Shown here piece by piece: positions 42,760-52,092 of a stretch of DNA of 64,000 nt. How positions within the stretch are numbered: position 1 is the first letter of the stretch; each line of letters begins with the position of its first letter. Under the pieces are notes generated by a model, which saw nothing but the letters and a program-made list of their open reading frames with translations, made no database searches and was not told the DNA's origin. This DNA comes from an uncultured Clostridia bacterium (GTDB lineage Bacteria > Bacillota > Clostridia > Oscillospirales > Ruminococcaceae): positions 1 to 64,000 of the forward strand of contig CANQRG010000002.1 of the NCBI GenBank assembly GCA_947626165.1, read 5' to 3'. A program made the position numbers and the translations under genes.

Positions 42760-43773
42760 TTGATATTGGATAATTATGATGATGAAATATTACAACAAAT
42801 CAACGAAAATGCTGACCTTGTTTCATATGTAAGCCAAACTTTAGAGTTGGAACAACGAGGAGATGAGTTTTTTGCACATTGCCCAAAACACATTGATAAT
42901 ACTCCCTCGTTAGCTTTTAATAAAGATAAAAACTTATATTATTGCTTTTCTTGTGGGCGTTCTGGTGGAATTATAGGGTATTTAATTGAATATGAGGGAT
43001 TAAGCTTCGAGGACGCAGTAAAAAAAGCCACCAAGCTGGCAGATATAGATTTATCTAATATGTGTTACTCTAAAACAATTAATTTTTTGCGTAAAATGAA
43101 GACTATATATCAAAAAAAGAAAGAACCATATAAACATGAGATATTAAATGAAAAGGAATATAATAAGTATGATAAGCAACCAATAGAGGAATGGATAAAC
43201 GAAGGTATTACCCAAGATGTTTTAAATTTATTTGATATACGTACAGATGTTTTTCAAAATCGAATTGTATATCCAGTTCGAGATATTAATGGAAATTTAA
43301 TTAATATAAAGGGTAGAACAAGATATAAAAATTATAAAGCTTTGAAAATACCTAAATACATAAATTATTATTCTGTTGGTGTTATGGATTATTTTCAAGG
43401 ATTAAATATTGCTTTACCATATATAAAACGAAAAAATGAAGTTATTATATTTGAGGGTATTAAGTCCGTTATGAAGATGTATTCGTGGGGATATAAAAAT
43501 TGTGTGTCTGCAGAAAAGCATACATTAACAAATGAACAAGTTGAGCTTTTATTAAAACTACATGTAAATATTGTATTTGCTTATGATTCAGACGTTAATT
43601 ATTGGGATAATAGTGTTAAACAAAGCATTGACAAGCTAAAACGCATTACAAATGTTTATATAATCCGAGATAAAGACAATTTGCTTGGTGGTAGAGAGGC
43701 TAAAAACGCACCAGTTGATCTTGGCAAAGAAATTTGGGAAGAATTATATAATAATAGAAAGAAGGTGGTCTAA
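42760..43773 (+). CDS. DnaG-type primase
   Basis: 337 aa, TTG 42760. CPKH (~41-44) and CFSCGRSGG (~62-70) form the CHC2 zinc finger, preceded by the DLVSYVSQTLEL helix typical of DnaG. Further on, VIIFEGIKSVMKMYSWG is the TOPRIM glutamate motif and NIVFAYDSDVNYW the TOPRIM DxD. The protein is shorter than chromosomal DnaG because it lacks the C-terminal helicase-interaction domain. Confidence 0.85.
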   Translation: MILDNYDDEILQQINENADLVSYVSQTLELEQRGDEFFAHCPKHIDNTPSLAFNKDKNLYYCFSCGRSGGIIGYLIEYEGLSFEDAVKKATKLADIDLSNMCYSKTINFLRKMKTIYQKKKEPYKHEILNEKEYNKYDKQPIEEWINEGITQDVLNLFDIRTDVFQNRIVYPVRDINGNLINIKGRTRYKNYKALKIPKYINYYSVGVMDYFQGLNIALPYIKRKNEVIIFEGIKSVMKMYSWGYKNCVSAEKHTLTNEQVELLLKLHVNIVFAYDSDVNYWDNSVKQSIDKLKRITNVYIIRDKDNLLGGREAKNAPVDLGKEIWEELYNNRKKVV

Positions 43774-43774
43774 T

Positions 43775-44587
43775 GTGTGTAAATACAAAGAAGATGTTGA
43801 CAAAATGTGCTGGTCGTATTCAAGACTGACTTCTTTTGAACATTGCAAATATGAGTTTTACTTAAATTATATTGTCAATGATAATGAAGAATATCTATCT
43901 GAAGGTAATTTTTATGCAGAAGTTGGTAGTTATGTCCATCAAATTCTTGCGATGATTTTTAATGGTGAATTAACGCCAGATGAAGCATCGCAATATTATG
44001 TAGACAATTATGATAGTAACGTTTTCTATAAAACCAGAGAGTCCACTATGGATAAAACATTTAAAACTTGTGCAGATTATTTTGCCACAGTTGATTTTGG
44101 GTGGTTAAATGATTATGAAATTCTCGGTGTCGAAAAGGAAGTTAAATTTCAATTAGAAGGTTATGATTTTATAGGATATATTGATTTGTTACTTAGAGAT
44201 AAACGAGATGGTAAAATTGTTATTGTTGATAATAAATCAAGCGAATATCCATTTAAACTTAATGGAGAGGTTAAGGCAAAGTCAAAACATAGTTTTGAAA
44301 CTTATAAAAAGCAGATGTATCTATATGCATATTCGGTTATGCAATATTATGGTGAGTTTCCAAAAGAAATTACTTGGAATCATTTTAAAGATGGGGGAAA
44401 ATTCGCAACAATTCCATTCAAGAAAGATGAGTATGAGGCAGCAGTAAAGTGGTTTGTTGATACAATTCATATAATTGAGAAAGAATCCGAGTATGAGCCA
44501 AACCTTGATTATTTCTATTGTAAAAATTTGTGCAATTTCAGAAATAGTTGTGAGTACATAAAAATGAAAAGTAGTGAAAAAGAATGA
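43775..44587 (+). CDS. PD-(D/E)XK nuclease (RecB/Cas4-like)
   Basis: About 270 aa, GTG 43775 behind GAAGGTGGTCTAAT. WSYSRLTSFEHCKYEFYL is the family N-terminus, VGSYVHQIL carries the histidine, and GYIDLLLRDKRDGKIVIVDNKSS is the D...DxK active site. The C-terminus has CKNLCNFRNSC; together with the N-terminal CKYEF cysteine it may bind an iron-sulfur cluster, as in Cas4/AddB-type enzymes. It probably processes DNA ends for recombination. Confidence 0.8.
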   Translation: MCKYKEDVDKMCWSYSRLTSFEHCKYEFYLNYIVNDNEEYLSEGNFYAEVGSYVHQILAMIFNGELTPDEASQYYVDNYDSNVFYKTRESTMDKTFKTCADYFATVDFGWLNDYEILGVEKEVKFQLEGYDFIGYIDLLLRDKRDGKIVIVDNKSSEYPFKLNGEVKAKSKHSFETYKKQMYLYAYSVMQYYGEFPKEITWNHFKDGGKFATIPFKKDEYEAAVKWFVDTIHIIEKESEYEPNLDYFYCKNLCNFRNSCEYIKMKSSEKE

Positions 44588-47500
44588 TTTATTATAACTA
44601 CCACAAACATGACCACTATGGTAATCCGTGGACTATTGATACAATAGCAAAGCCAGAAGATTACTGCAAACGAGCTGTTGAATTAGGTCATACTGCTGTG
44701 TTTACAACAAATCACGGTGTTCAAGGAAATATTTTTGATTGGATTGAAAACACAAAGAAGTATGATTTGAAGATGTGTTTTGGCACTGAAACATATTTTG
44801 TGTATAACAGATTTGCTAACAGTGATGGTAAGAGAGACAGAAGCAATAAGCACTTAATCATTATTGCGAAAAACAATTCTGGTGTCATGCAGTTAAACGA
44901 TATCCTTTCAGAGGCACATACGACTGGTTTCTACTATAAGCCAAGAATAGATAAGGAGCTTTTGTTTTCGCTAAATCCGCACGATTTTGTCATAACATCG
45001 GCTTGTGTCGCAGGGATTTGGGATGACCACGAGTTATGTCTTGAGATAAATAATTACTTCAAAGACAACTTTTTCTTAGAGGTACAGGCACATGATATTG
45101 AAATCCAGAAAAAAGTGAACAGTAATCTTCTCGATTTCAGTAGGGCGGCAAAAATACCATTAATTCACGCAAACGATAGCCATTATATTTACGCAGAAGG
45201 CGCGAAAGATAGGAACATATTCCTAAAAGGTAAGGGAATGCGCTATTCAGATGAGGACGGAATGATACTTGATTACCCAGATTCAGATGAGATATTCAAA
45301 AGATATAAAAAGCAAGGAATACTTACACTATCACAAGTGCAAGAGGCGCTTGAAAATACATATATTTTTGAGGATTGTGAACCAATTACGTTTATAAATG
45401 ATGACATAAAGTTGCCGTCAGTGTCAGATAGCCCAACTCAAGACTTAAAGAATATCATCAATGATGGCTGGAAGAAAGAGCGAAAAGAAATTCCAAAAGA
45501 AAAACGGTCTGAATATATTTCAGCAATACAATACGAAATGGATATTGTTGAAAAAACACACATGGAGAACTATTTCTTGATAGATTACAATGTTGCGAAG
45601 ATAGGACAGGAAAAGTACGGTGGTAAACTTACAAACACTGGGAGAGGGTCAGCACCAAGTTTCTATATTACTAAACTTCTTGGATTAACTAATATAGATA
45701 GGCTTGCAGCACCAATAACGCTATTTCCGACAAGGTTTATGTCTGTTGAAAGAATACTTGGAACACGAAGTTTACCTGACATTGATCTCAATACGGCGGA
45801 CAGAGAACCATTCATTAAGGCAACCGAAGATATTCTTGGCAAAGAAAATTGTGCATGGATGCTTGCTTGGAAGCCATTGCAGGATGCATCAGCATTTCGT
45901 GTATATTGTAAAGGTATCGGCAAAGACATTAATGAATATGACAATGTAGCAAAGAACCTCAATGATTACAGGGATGACCCAAAATGGAAATCTATCATAG
46001 AAGAAAGTAAGAAATTTATTGGAGTTGTAGAAAGCGTTTCGGAAAGCCCATGTTCGATGCTCTTACACTCTTTTCCAGTTCGCAAAGAGCTTGGACTTGT
46101 TAGAACAAGTAAAGGTGTTGCTTGTTGTCTTCTTGACGGTTATAACTGTGATAAATACAAGTATTTGAAGAACGATTATTTAAGCGCAACTGTCTGGGCT
46201 ATTATTCGAGACACTTGTAAAGCGGCAAACATTCCAATTCCGACAATTCGTGAGCTTGATAAACTTTTAGATGATGAAACATTCAAGGTTTACGAAGATG
46301 GTTTGACCTGCACTATAAACCAGGTAGATAGTGATTTCGCAACCAGCATGGTAAAGATATATAAGCCAAAAAGTGTTTCTGAAATGTCTGCATTTGTTGC
46401 AATTATTCGCCCTGGATGTGCCAGTTTGTTACAAGATTTTGTAAATAGAAAAGATTACACAACTGGTGTCGCAGAGCTTGACGAGCAACTTATTGAAGGA
46501 AACCACAGGATGATTTATCAGGAACTTATTATGAGATACCTAATTTGGCTTGGTATTCCAGAAACAGGCTCTTACGATATTATTAAAAAAATTGCGAAGA
46601 AGAAGTTCAAAGAACAAGAACTTGCCGATCTGAAAGAAAAGCTCCTTAAAGGTTGGATGGAGAAAGTTGGCAGAGAAGAAGGATTCAATGAAACTTGGAC
46701 AGTCGTTGAACAGGCAGCACATTATTCCTTTAACGCATCACATTCACTGTCATACGCTTATGATAGCTTATATGGGGCGTATTTAAAATCTCACTATCCT
46801 CTTGAATATTACACAACAGCCTTGAACTATTATATTGGAGACGAAACCAGAACGGCAAAGCTGTCAAAAGAGCTTGACTACTATGGCATAAGTCTTAGAG
46901 GCACAAAATTCAGGCATTCATCAGCAAATTATAACTTTGATAAAGAAACGAATGAAATATTCAAAGGAATATCATCAATCAAATATTTAAATTCACAAGT
47001 TGCAGAAGAGATATATGATTTAAGAGATAACCAATATTTGAGTTTCACAGACCTTCTGTATGATATAAGAACAAAAACGTCAACAGATAGCAAACAACTT
47101 AAAATACTTATAAAGTTGGATTTCTTTGAAGAATTTGGTGACGCAAATAAGCTGCTGTATATTGCTGATATGTTTGAAAGTTTTTGGGATAAATCCAAAA
47201 AAGCATATAAAACTCAGTTAAAAAAAGATAAAGCAGAAGAGTTAAATCTTGACGATGAATTGCTTTTGAAAACATCTGAGAGAGCTACGGCAAAAACGTA
47301 TTTTGGAATTAACCCAAGTGAAATTATAAACGGTTATTTTCAAACACATAAAATCCATGAGAGATTGCTAAAAGAAAAGATAGAATCTCAACTTGAATAT
47401 CTTGGCTATATAGATATTAGCGATAAACGATATAGCAGAATGTTAGTAATATTATCTATTGATACTAAGTATTCACCAAGATTAAAAGTATATTCTCTTA

Positions 47501-47697
47501 AAAACGGAACTATACTTGAAGTTAAAATTGATAAAAAGACATATAATAGAAATAAACTTGAAAAGTGCGACATAATTCATGTTTCGAGTCAAATTAAAAA
47601 ACCAAAGTCAAGATGGCAAGAAGATGGCACTTATAAACCTATTCCTGGTACTTCTGAAATTTGGCTAACAAAGTATGAAAGGGTGAAAAATATATGA
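44584..47697 (+). CDS. DNA polymerase III alpha subunit (DnaE-like)
   Basis: 1037 aa, overlapping the nuclease stop (ATGA). The N-terminal PHP domain shows YHKHDHYGNP and VFTTNHGVQG. The palm has GRGSAPSFYITKLLG (~355-370) and LPDIDLNTADRE (~395-407), which keeps both catalytic aspartates of PDxD. The fingers and thumb region contains PVRKELGLVRTSKG and the NASHSLSYAYDSLYGAYLKSHYP end. It is somewhat shorter than chromosomal DnaE, with a reduced C-terminal region. It is the element's own replicative polymerase. Confidence 0.92.
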   Translation: MIYYNYHKHDHYGNPWTIDTIAKPEDYCKRAVELGHTAVFTTNHGVQGNIFDWIENTKKYDLKMCFGTETYFVYNRFANSDGKRDRSNKHLIIIAKNNSGVMQLNDILSEAHTTGFYYKPRIDKELLFSLNPHDFVITSACVAGIWDDHELCLEINNYFKDNFFLEVQAHDIEIQKKVNSNLLDFSRAAKIPLIHANDSHYIYAEGAKDRNIFLKGKGMRYSDEDGMILDYPDSDEIFKRYKKQGILTLSQVQEALENTYIFEDCEPITFINDDIKLPSVSDSPTQDLKNIINDGWKKERKEIPKEKRSEYISAIQYEMDIVEKTHMENYFLIDYNVAKIGQEKYGGKLTNTGRGSAPSFYITKLLGLTNIDRLAAPITLFPTRFMSVERILGTRSLPDIDLNTADREPFIKATEDILGKENCAWMLAWKPLQDASAFRVYCKGIGKDINEYDNVAKNLNDYRDDPKWKSIIEESKKFIGVVESVSESPCSMLLHSFPVRKELGLVRTSKGVACCLLDGYNCDKYKYLKNDYLSATVWAIIRDTCKAANIPIPTIRELDKLLDDETFKVYEDGLTCTINQVDSDFATSMVKIYKPKSVSEMSAFVAIIRPGCASLLQDFVNRKDYTTGVAELDEQLIEGNHRMIYQELIMRYLIWLGIPETGSYDIIKKIAKKKFKEQELADLKEKLLKGWMEKVGREEGFNETWTVVEQAAHYSFNASHSLSYAYDSLYGAYLKSHYPLEYYTTALNYYIGDETRTAKLSKELDYYGISLRGTKFRHSSANYNFDKETNEIFKGISSIKYLNSQVAEEIYDLRDNQYLSFTDLLYDIRTKTSTDSKQLKILIKLDFFEEFGDANKLLYIADMFESFWDKSKKAYKTQLKKDKAEELNLDDELLLKTSERATAKTYFGINPSEIINGYFQTHKIHERLLKEKIESQLEYLGYIDISDKRYSRMLVILSIDTKYSPRLKVYSLKNGTILEVKIDKKTYNRNKLEKCDIIHVSSQIKKPKSRWQEDGTYKPIPGTSEIWLTKYERVKNI

Positions 47698-48044
47698 TTA
47701 CTTTTGAAGAATTTAATTACTACATGACTGCAATCAAGGACATGGGCGAATTGCAGGATAAACTTACGGAAACTGTTAGCGAATACAATCGCAAACAAAA
47801 TATGTGTGTGTGTCTTGTAATACCGTCGCAGGATTATATAATAGTCAACCTTATTGCCAAAATCTTAGATGACAAAAACGAATGGATTAGCTATTGGGTC
47901 TATAAGCTTGATTGCGGCAAAAAGTACGAAGACGGAACCATCACCGACAAGGATGGCGGCATTATAAAGCTGAAAACCATTGAGGACTTATGGAATCTTC
48001 TTATAAGTGAAAAATCTGGTCTTATCAAAGATTGGAACAGGTAG
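47694..48044 (+). CDS. Hypothetical protein, 116 aa
   Basis: It overlaps the polymerase stop (ATGATTA). An acidic alpha/beta protein, common as a small partner gene in phages. No family recognised. Confidence 0.5.
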   Translation: MITFEEFNYYMTAIKDMGELQDKLTETVSEYNRKQNMCVCLVIPSQDYIIVNLIAKILDDKNEWISYWVYKLDCGKKYEDGTITDKDGGIIKLKTIEDLWNLLISEKSGLIKDWNR

Positions 48045-48112
48045 AATATTCACAAAAAATTAAAAATTAAATCAGAAAAACTATTGACAAATAAAAATAA
48101 GTGTGATATAGT
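48044..48112 (+). promoter_or_regulatory. Box-linked consensus promoter, copy B of the 52-bp repeat
   Basis: 48044-48095 is identical to 23075-23126. TTGACA (48084-48089), a 17-nt spacer and TATAGT (48107-48112) follow the box AATTAAATCAGAAAAAC (48065-48081). It lies after the polymerase operon and would drive the nucleotide-metabolism block. Confidence 0.8.
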
Positions 48113-48182
48113 ATATATAAAGTAAAAAATATAAATGATTTTTCTTTATATTTTTTTGATTTGTTATAATTATGATTATAAG

Positions 48183-48198
48183 AATTAAATCAGAAAAA
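48183..48198 (+). promoter_or_regulatory. Second AATTAAATCAGAAAAA box
   Basis: A second exact copy 118 nt after the first, followed by TAATTGATTGCAAATAAAA but without a good -10. Two copies in one leader region suggest a binding site that does not need its own promoter. Confidence 0.45.
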
Positions 48199-48248
48199 TA
48201 ATTGATTGCAAATAAAACAGTAATTTTATTGAAAGGTGGAAGTTAATA

Positions 48249-48428
48249 ATGGATATATCACAAGTATTGGAAGCAAAAAACATTTTTGGAGATTATGTAT
48301 TTTAAAAAGAGGAAGAAAAGAACAAAGCTTATATTATTAGCAATGTGCTTAGAGAGATGACAATTCAAGACGCTCAAGATTTTTTAAAGAAAATTTCAGA
48401 TGCTCTTATGTATTTAAAACTTGATTAG
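48249..48428 (+). pseudogene. Small gene with in-frame stop
   Basis: ATG 48249 behind GAAAGGTGGAAGTTAATA. The frame reads MDISQVLEAKNIFGDYVF, TAA, and continues in the same frame with KEEEKNKAYIISNVLREMTI and a helical end to 48428. A single nonsense change (for example in a CAA or GAA codon) explains it. About 60 codons in all. Confidence 0.4.
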
Positions 48429-48489
48429 CTAAATTTACGAGTAAATGTATAAGAAATTAAAGAGAATTTAAAAGGAAAGGAGATTAGTT

Positions 48490-48990
48490 ATGGATACTTT
48501 TGATTTATTGATTGTTTTTAAAGACGGAGAAAAGCGAATTATCAAAGATGTCGTTAACTATAAAGTTGAAACGACTTTAGCAGATTATTCAATGGATATG
48601 GGCACAGGCTACCATACACGTATACTCTATGTTAACAAGGAAAACGACAGTATACCTATTAATTGGAGTGAAGTAAGATACTGTGGTCGTCTATCTGATT
48701 TTAAATATCCAATTATAGCAACTTTAGAAGTCAAAAATGACGAAAAGAATGATGATACGTTTGACTGTCTAATTGTACTCAAAAACGGACAAGAAATAAT
48801 TGTTGAAAACACAAAGCGGTATAAAGCCTACGACCGCAGAGATGGCAACAAAATGGAAATGCTCTTCATATACAAAGAGGATAATTCTCCGAGTTATGAA
48901 AATAAAGCAATCAGCAGCGGAGCTATATTTGATTGGAACGAAGTAAAATACTGCGGTCGCTTGTTTGACTTGAGGCAGCAGGAGAATTAA
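48490..48990 (+). CDS. Two-repeat protein, 166 aa
   Basis: ATG 48490 behind AAAGGAGATTAGTT. It consists of two copies of one ~80-residue domain: TFDLLIVFKDGEKRII ... NWSEVRYCGRLSDF, and TFDCLIVLKNGQEIIV ... DWNEVKYCGRLFDL. Function unknown; the duplicated domain suggests a pseudo-dimer. Confidence 0.55.
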   Translation: MDTFDLLIVFKDGEKRIIKDVVNYKVETTLADYSMDMGTGYHTRILYVNKENDSIPINWSEVRYCGRLSDFKYPIIATLEVKNDEKNDDTFDCLIVLKNGQEIIVENTKRYKAYDRRDGNKMEMLFIYKEDNSPSYENKAISSGAIFDWNEVKYCGRLFDLRQQEN

Positions 48991-49007
48991 TAAAGGAGGT
49001 ATTTTTT

Positions 49008-49427
49008 ATGCAAAAACAATATTCGCATTATTCAAATATTACGAAGGAAATATTAGATACAGTAAAAGTCGGAGATCTAATCAAAATTAATGATTGGAAA
49101 AAGCCAATGAGAGTAAAAGCTGTTTCTGAGAATTACTTTGTTATGACTAATAAGCAGTTTGGAGACACTTATTATTCTGTCTGTTCAAAAATACCATGGG
49201 GAAGCGAAGGCATGAGACACAATAGAATGATTGGCGGTATGTTTCACTGTGGTACAGACAATTGGATATTAGGAACTCCACTTAGTGTTGATTATGAAAA
49301 TATTTACGAGTTTAACGACGAAGAAAGTAATAAACTTTATTTGCAAGAGTTTGAAAACGGTGAAACTAGTATATCAGAAAAACGTGGCGGTGCAATTTAT
49401 GATTTGTATATCAAAGCAGTAAATTAG
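49008..49427 (+). CDS. Conserved phage protein, 139 aa
   Basis: ATG 49008 behind AAAGGAGGTATTTTTT. VKVGDLIKINDWKKPMRVKAVSENYFVM is a recurring motif in Clostridia phage proteins, resembling a small beta-barrel. Function unknown. Confidence 0.55.
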   Translation: MQKQYSHYSNITKEILDTVKVGDLIKINDWKKPMRVKAVSENYFVMTNKQFGDTYYSVCSKIPWGSEGMRHNRMIGGMFHCGTDNWILGTPLSVDYENIYEFNDEESNKLYLQEFENGETSISEKRGGAIYDLYIKAVN

Positions 49428-49431
49428 ATAA

Positions 49432-49893
49432 ATGAGAAAGCAGAAAAAAATTAAAGGAGATATATTAAAAATATCAATGGAATTTAAAGATAACTATTTT
49501 TTCTTGAGTAATTTTTATACTTGCAAATTGACATATGATGGACTTACATACTTTAATAGTGAAGCAGCTTTTCAAGCTCAAAAAACACTAGATAGAAATG
49601 AAAGAATAAAATTTACTGCAGTTCGTCCCGGAGAAGCTAAGAGATTAGGACGTCGGTTAAAACTTAGAACTGATTGGGAAGATATTAAAGTTTCTATCAT
49701 GTATGATATATGTTTAGCTAAATTTACACAGAATCCTGAATTGAAGAAAGCTCTCATTTCTACAGGTGATATGTATTTAGAAGAAGGTAATGATTGGGGC
49801 GATAAATTTTGGGGGACTGTAGACGGCAAAGGAGAAAACAATCTAGGAAAAATTCTTATGAAGATAAGAGGTAAATTGAAAGTAGACGGTTAG
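49432..49893 (+). CDS. NADAR-family ADP-ribose N-glycosidase-like protein
   Basis: 153 aa from ATG 49432 (49477 is an alternative start). FKDNYFFLSNFYTCKLTYDGLTYFNSEAAFQAQKT, PGEAKRLGRRLKLRTDWEDIK and NDWGDKFWGTVDGKGENNLGKILMKIR are the ordered signatures of the NADAR/YbiA family. Members of this family have been shown to remove ADP-ribose from guanine in DNA and counteract DarT-type toxins. It may be an anti-defence or self-protection function. Confidence 0.85.
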   Translation: MRKQKKIKGDILKISMEFKDNYFFLSNFYTCKLTYDGLTYFNSEAAFQAQKTLDRNERIKFTAVRPGEAKRLGRRLKLRTDWEDIKVSIMYDICLAKFTQNPELKKALISTGDMYLEEGNDWGDKFWGTVDGKGENNLGKILMKIRGKLKVDG

Positions 49894-49929
49894 TAAAATT
49901 TTAAACGTTATTTAAAAAGAGGGATTAAA

Positions 49930-50148
49930 ATGAATATAGACGAAACGACAAAACTAGAGGGAAAAGTTAAAGAACAAATGCAAAAAGTTAGAGATTCTGG
50001 AATACTTTACGGCTGTAAAGCAATGTGCGGTGCTATTCTAAAAATGGCAAATGACAAAAAGAAAACAGAATATAAAAGATTAAAGGATATTATTAACTTT
50101 TGCGAAAGATCGCTTGAAGTAGTCAAGAAAAATGGAGTTATTAAATGA
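49930..50148 (+). CDS. Small helical protein, 72 aa
   Basis: ATG 49930 behind AGAGGGATTAAA. A helical, charged protein with GCKAMCGAILKMA. It overlaps thyX by 4 nt and resembles small proteins often found just before ThyX in phages. Function unknown. Confidence 0.5.
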   Translation: MNIDETTKLEGKVKEQMQKVRDSGILYGCKAMCGAILKMANDKKKTEYKRLKDIINFCERSLEVVKKNGVIK

Positions 50149-50825
50149 ATATTTTAAAAGCTGGATATGAAATACTTACACCAATTTCAAATGGTGGTAT
50201 AGATGAATTAAAACACATCGAAAGAATTGGTCGTGTCTGTTATAAATCAGAAGATAAAATAACAGACGATGGTGAAAGTGCAAAACGATTTGTAAAAATG
50301 CTTATTAACAACCATCATGAGGCTATGATTGAACATAGCACTTTATCAGTCTTGTTCACTTGTGATCGCGGAATTTCGCATGAGCTGGTAAGACATAGAA
50401 TTGCGAGTTTCGCACAGGAAAGCACCAGATATGTTAATTATGCTAAAAATAAATTTGGAAATGAAATTGCCGTAATCGACCTCATAGATGGCATTAACCT
50501 TGATACTAAAATGAAAAATTTTGATGGTGATTTAATAGGGGAAATATATACTGAGTGGCTTCATGCTATGGAAGATGCTGAAAAACACTATATGAACATG
50601 ATTGAGCTTGGAGCTACCCCACAAATTGCTCGTTCTGTTCTTCCTAATTCCACCAAAACAAATATTACAATTACGGCTAATTACAGGGAATGGAGAACAT
50701 TTTTTAAGTTAAGAACCGCACAAGATGCTCATCCTCAAATGAGAGAAGTTGCAACACCCCTATGTAAAGAACTGCAACAACGAATACCTATCATATTTGA
50801 TGATATTGAGCTACCAAATGCGTAA
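50145..50825 (+). CDS. thyX: Flavin-dependent thymidylate synthase ThyX
   Basis: 226 aa. HEAMIEHSTLSVLFTCDRGISHELVRHRIASFAQESTRY contains the ThyX motif RHRxxSxxxxSxR (~83-96), and LPNSTKTNITITANYREW with LRTAQDAHPQMRE completes the active site. It makes dTMP from dUMP with FAD, NADPH and methylene-tetrahydrofolate. It forms an operon with guanylate kinase and ribonucleotide reductase. Confidence 0.95.
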   Translation: MNILKAGYEILTPISNGGIDELKHIERIGRVCYKSEDKITDDGESAKRFVKMLINNHHEAMIEHSTLSVLFTCDRGISHELVRHRIASFAQESTRYVNYAKNKFGNEIAVIDLIDGINLDTKMKNFDGDLIGEIYTEWLHAMEDAEKHYMNMIELGATPQIARSVLPNSTKTNITITANYREWRTFFKLRTAQDAHPQMREVATPLCKELQQRIPIIFDDIELPNA

Positions 50826-51069
50826 GTATGAAAATGAATGTGTCGGCTGTCCTACCGAAATGGGGTGTATCGGTAATTCATGCCCGTACATAAATGTGCC
50901 AAGAGATTATTGTGATTTATGTGGATATGAAGGTGCAATATATAGAATCGACAGTGAGGACTATTGCGAAGATTGCATAAAACAATATTTTCAAGATATG
51001 TTTGATGACTTAACTATCACAGAAAAAGCAAAAATATTAGAAGTTGATATGGAAGAAATTAATGATTAA
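50818..51069 (+). CDS. Zinc-ribbon protein, 83 aa
   Basis: ATG 50818 overlaps the end of thyX by 8 nt. CVGCPTEMGCIGNSC, CDLCGY and CEDC make two zinc sites; LTITEKAKILEVDMEEIND is a helical tail. This gene type is recurrent in Clostridia phages. Function unknown. Confidence 0.6.
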   Translation: MRKYENECVGCPTEMGCIGNSCPYINVPRDYCDLCGYEGAIYRIDSEDYCEDCIKQYFQDMFDDLTITEKAKILEVDMEEIND

Positions 51070-51083
51070 AAAGGAGGATATTA

Positions 51084-51680
51084 ATGATTGTAATTCTTGG
51101 TGAGTCTGCTTCTGGAAAAACAACTCTTCTAAAAAAGTTTATTGAAGCAAACCCACAATATCACAAAATTGTTACATACACTACAAGACCAATGCGAAAA
51201 GGCGAAGTGGACGGTGTTGACTATCATTTTATTACTCAAGATACATTTGATGAGCTTGTAAAACTTGATTTTTTTGCCGAACATGCAAAATACAGGGAAT
51301 GGTCTTATGGTACTGCAAAAAATAGTTGCGAGTCGCAAAATGCAGTTGCAATTCTTACTCCTGCTGGTTTTAGAGCACTAAAAAGACTTGGTTATGATAT
51401 AACATCAATTTATATTTATGTAGACCGTCGTTCTCGATTAATTAACATTTTATCTCGTGGAGATAATATTGATGAGGCATATAGAAGAAATTTATCAGAT
51501 GTCGGTCAATTTGATGAAATTACGCAAGAAGTTAATTATGTTATTGATAATACTGGATTTCATATGGATAAAAACCAAGTATTAAAATGTTTGCAAGAGA
51601 TTCTTAAAATTGCTCCTCCTGAATCTGAGTATCAACAGCTTTCATTATTTGATATAGGTGAAACTAATGCGAAAAAATAA
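51084..51680 (+). CDS. Guanylate kinase-like protein
   Basis: 198 aa behind AAAAGGAGGATATTA. VILGESASGKTTLLKKF is the P-loop (~2-18), and YTTRPMRKGEVDGVDYHFIT is the GMP-binding segment of guanylate kinases. The lid region is shortened and diverged. It would phosphorylate GMP or dGMP, or a modified phage nucleotide, ahead of the reductase. Confidence 0.8.
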   Translation: MIVILGESASGKTTLLKKFIEANPQYHKIVTYTTRPMRKGEVDGVDYHFITQDTFDELVKLDFFAEHAKYREWSYGTAKNSCESQNAVAILTPAGFRALKRLGYDITSIYIYVDRRSRLINILSRGDNIDEAYRRNLSDVGQFDEITQEVNYVIDNTGFHMDKNQVLKCLQEILKIAPPESEYQQLSLFDIGETNAKK

Positions 51681-52065
51681 AATTTATACAATCGGTGGAA
51701 ACGATATGGTGTGGCGTAAAAAAGTCGAAGAATATTGCTCTCAATATGATGATATTATTTCAATTGTTAATCCACGATTACATAGCTTAAAATTTACAGA
51801 TAAAGAATTTATAGAATGGAATAAACAGCAAATTTATAATAGTGATATTGCTCTTGTAAATATACCTTATACTAATATTGAAGATATTTTTACACTTGGA
51901 ATTATCGAATCAATAAATTCATTTACGAATAAACACATTTTCGTTATTACTTTTGGAGATGAAAAAGTTAAATTTAATCCGCACATTGATTTTACAATTT
52001 TTCATCATGAAACCAATTATGAAGATGCATTAGATTATATTCAAAATTTATTATCTGTTAGTTAA
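51667..52065 (+). CDS. Nucleoside 2-deoxyribosyltransferase-like protein
   Basis: About 132 aa from ATG 51667, overlapping the kinase. An N-terminal KIYTIGGNDM strand followed by SDIALVNIPYTNIEDIFTLGIIESIN resembles the substrate and GxxxE regions of 2-deoxyribosyltransferase/DUF4406 folds, which cleave or transfer nucleoside sugars. The similarity is limited. Confidence 0.45.
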   Translation: MRKNKIYTIGGNDMVWRKKVEEYCSQYDDIISIVNPRLHSLKFTDKEFIEWNKQQIYNSDIALVNIPYTNIEDIFTLGIIESINSFTNKHIFVITFGDEKVKFNPHIDFTIFHHETNYEDALDYIQNLLSVS

Positions 52066-52092
52066 ATTAAAAAAATATTCAGGGAGGTTAGT

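Noticed and set aside
45663-45962. Leftward frames within the polymerase gene and other large genes
   Set aside because: No ribosome binding sites, codon pattern follows the opposite strand gene.
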